33,354 bases of DNA. Origin: Bacteroidota bacterium. Its GTDB lineage: Bacteria; Bacteroidota; Bacteroidia; Bacteroidales; GCA-2748055. Location: contig JAHEEC010000042.1 in NCBI GenBank assembly GCA_024640885.1, forward strand, positions 1-33,354, given 5' to 3'. Shown here piece by piece: positions 33,197 through 33,354 of the stretch. Made by a program: the position numbers and the translations under genes. The notes under the pieces are model-generated. The model saw only the letters and a list, made by a program, of their open reading frames with translations. It did no database searches and was not told the DNA's origin. How positions within the stretch are numbered: position 1 is the first letter of the stretch; every line of letters begins with the position of its first letter.

Positions 33197-33354
33197 ATGT
33201 TACTTAAAAGAATTTTACCCATCGCATTTCTGACCCTCTTTGTTAGTGGTGCTTTAATGGCCCAGGATTTCAAGTATATTGGTGCTGACAAATGCAAAAT
33301 GTGCCACAATAAACCCCCCAAGGGTGAGCAGTACAACAAGTGGCTGGAAGGTCC
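33197..33354 (+). CDS. Secreted c-type cytochrome, 5' part only
   Basis: The gene runs off the right edge; 52 residues are visible. The ATG at 33197 begins a signal peptide (LLKRILPIAFLTLFVSGALMAQ) cleaved near AQD. The mature start DFKYIGADKCKMCHNKPPKGEQYNKW contains one CxxCH haem motif (CKMCH) in the context ADKCKMCH with a KW a little further on, as in periplasmic cytochromes of the c554-like/multiheme type. Further haem motifs are expected downstream but cannot be seen. Lacking a lipobox, it is probably periplasmic and soluble. With the upstream hexaheme lipoprotein it suggests a small extracytoplasmic electron-transfer locus. Confidence 0.82.
   Translation, partial: MLLKRILPIAFLTLFVSGALMAQDFKYIGADKCKMCHNKPPKGEQYNKWLEG

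Overview
The window looks like chromosomal DNA of a free-living, probably anaerobic or sediment-dwelling Bacteroidota (Bacteroidales/Marinilabiliales-like) bacterium. Four things point there: a type III glutamine synthetase, families largely confined to this phylum (DUF3109, DUF2851, DUF4294, a PorE-like TPR/propeller/OmpA protein), the purM-prfA-pyrF gene order, and repeated -7 promoter elements of the Bacteroidota form TAnnTTTG with no convincing E. coli-type -35/-10 pairs. No tRNA, rRNA, CRISPR array, insertion sequence or phage gene was recognised.

Layout. 1-200: the 5' end of a secreted fasciclin (FAS1) protein on the minus strand, with two large inverted-repeat sites in front of it. 417-2399: a DUF3109 Cys-rich protein and an M20 dipeptidase. 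2736-4922: glutamine synthetase III with its own promoter and terminator, followed by a hairpin-rich non-coding stretch. 5169-10297: a plus-strand run of porE-like, purM, prfA and pyrF with gaps of 5-27 bp. 10298-11488: sucC, which abuts pyrF tail to tail. 11669-14799: a SpoU/TrmH methyltransferase, then a TPR lipoprotein and a deoxynucleoside kinase on the other strand. 14937-17429: rpsO-pnp with clear terminators. 17577-19875: a K+ channel overlapping a DUF2851 gene. 19959-21469: an e(P4)-type lipoprotein phosphatase convergent with an outer-membrane beta-barrel gene. 21544-23548: a 4Fe-4S/CDGSH fusion, a small CDGSH protein and arginine deiminase. 23700-25740: a DUF4294 protein, ElbB and ThpR. 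25749-29374: a three-gene biotin-dependent acyl-CoA carboxylase operon. 29573-31279: a lipoprotein 5'-nucleotidase/metallophosphatase. 31634-33354: a hexaheme lipoprotein with a collagen-like stalk, and the start of a second secreted cytochrome.

Most genes are housekeeping: nitrogen assimilation, purine and pyrimidine synthesis, translation termination, RNA decay, the TCA cycle and the propionyl/methylmalonyl-CoA node. The least ordinary part is the right end. There a cell-surface hexaheme cytochrome carries ten or so Gly-X-Asp-type triplets between its lipid anchor and its haem region. Both cytochrome genes are preceded by similar TTGTGA-N6-nnACAn sites, and a perfect 16-bp palindrome lies further upstream of the first. 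Other points worth a look are the twin operators in front of the FAS1 gene, the phased repeats upstream of glnN, the structured element after glnN, the non-canonical K+ channel filter and a nearly leaderless arcA promoter. Function calls rest on motif recognition by eye; no database search was run.
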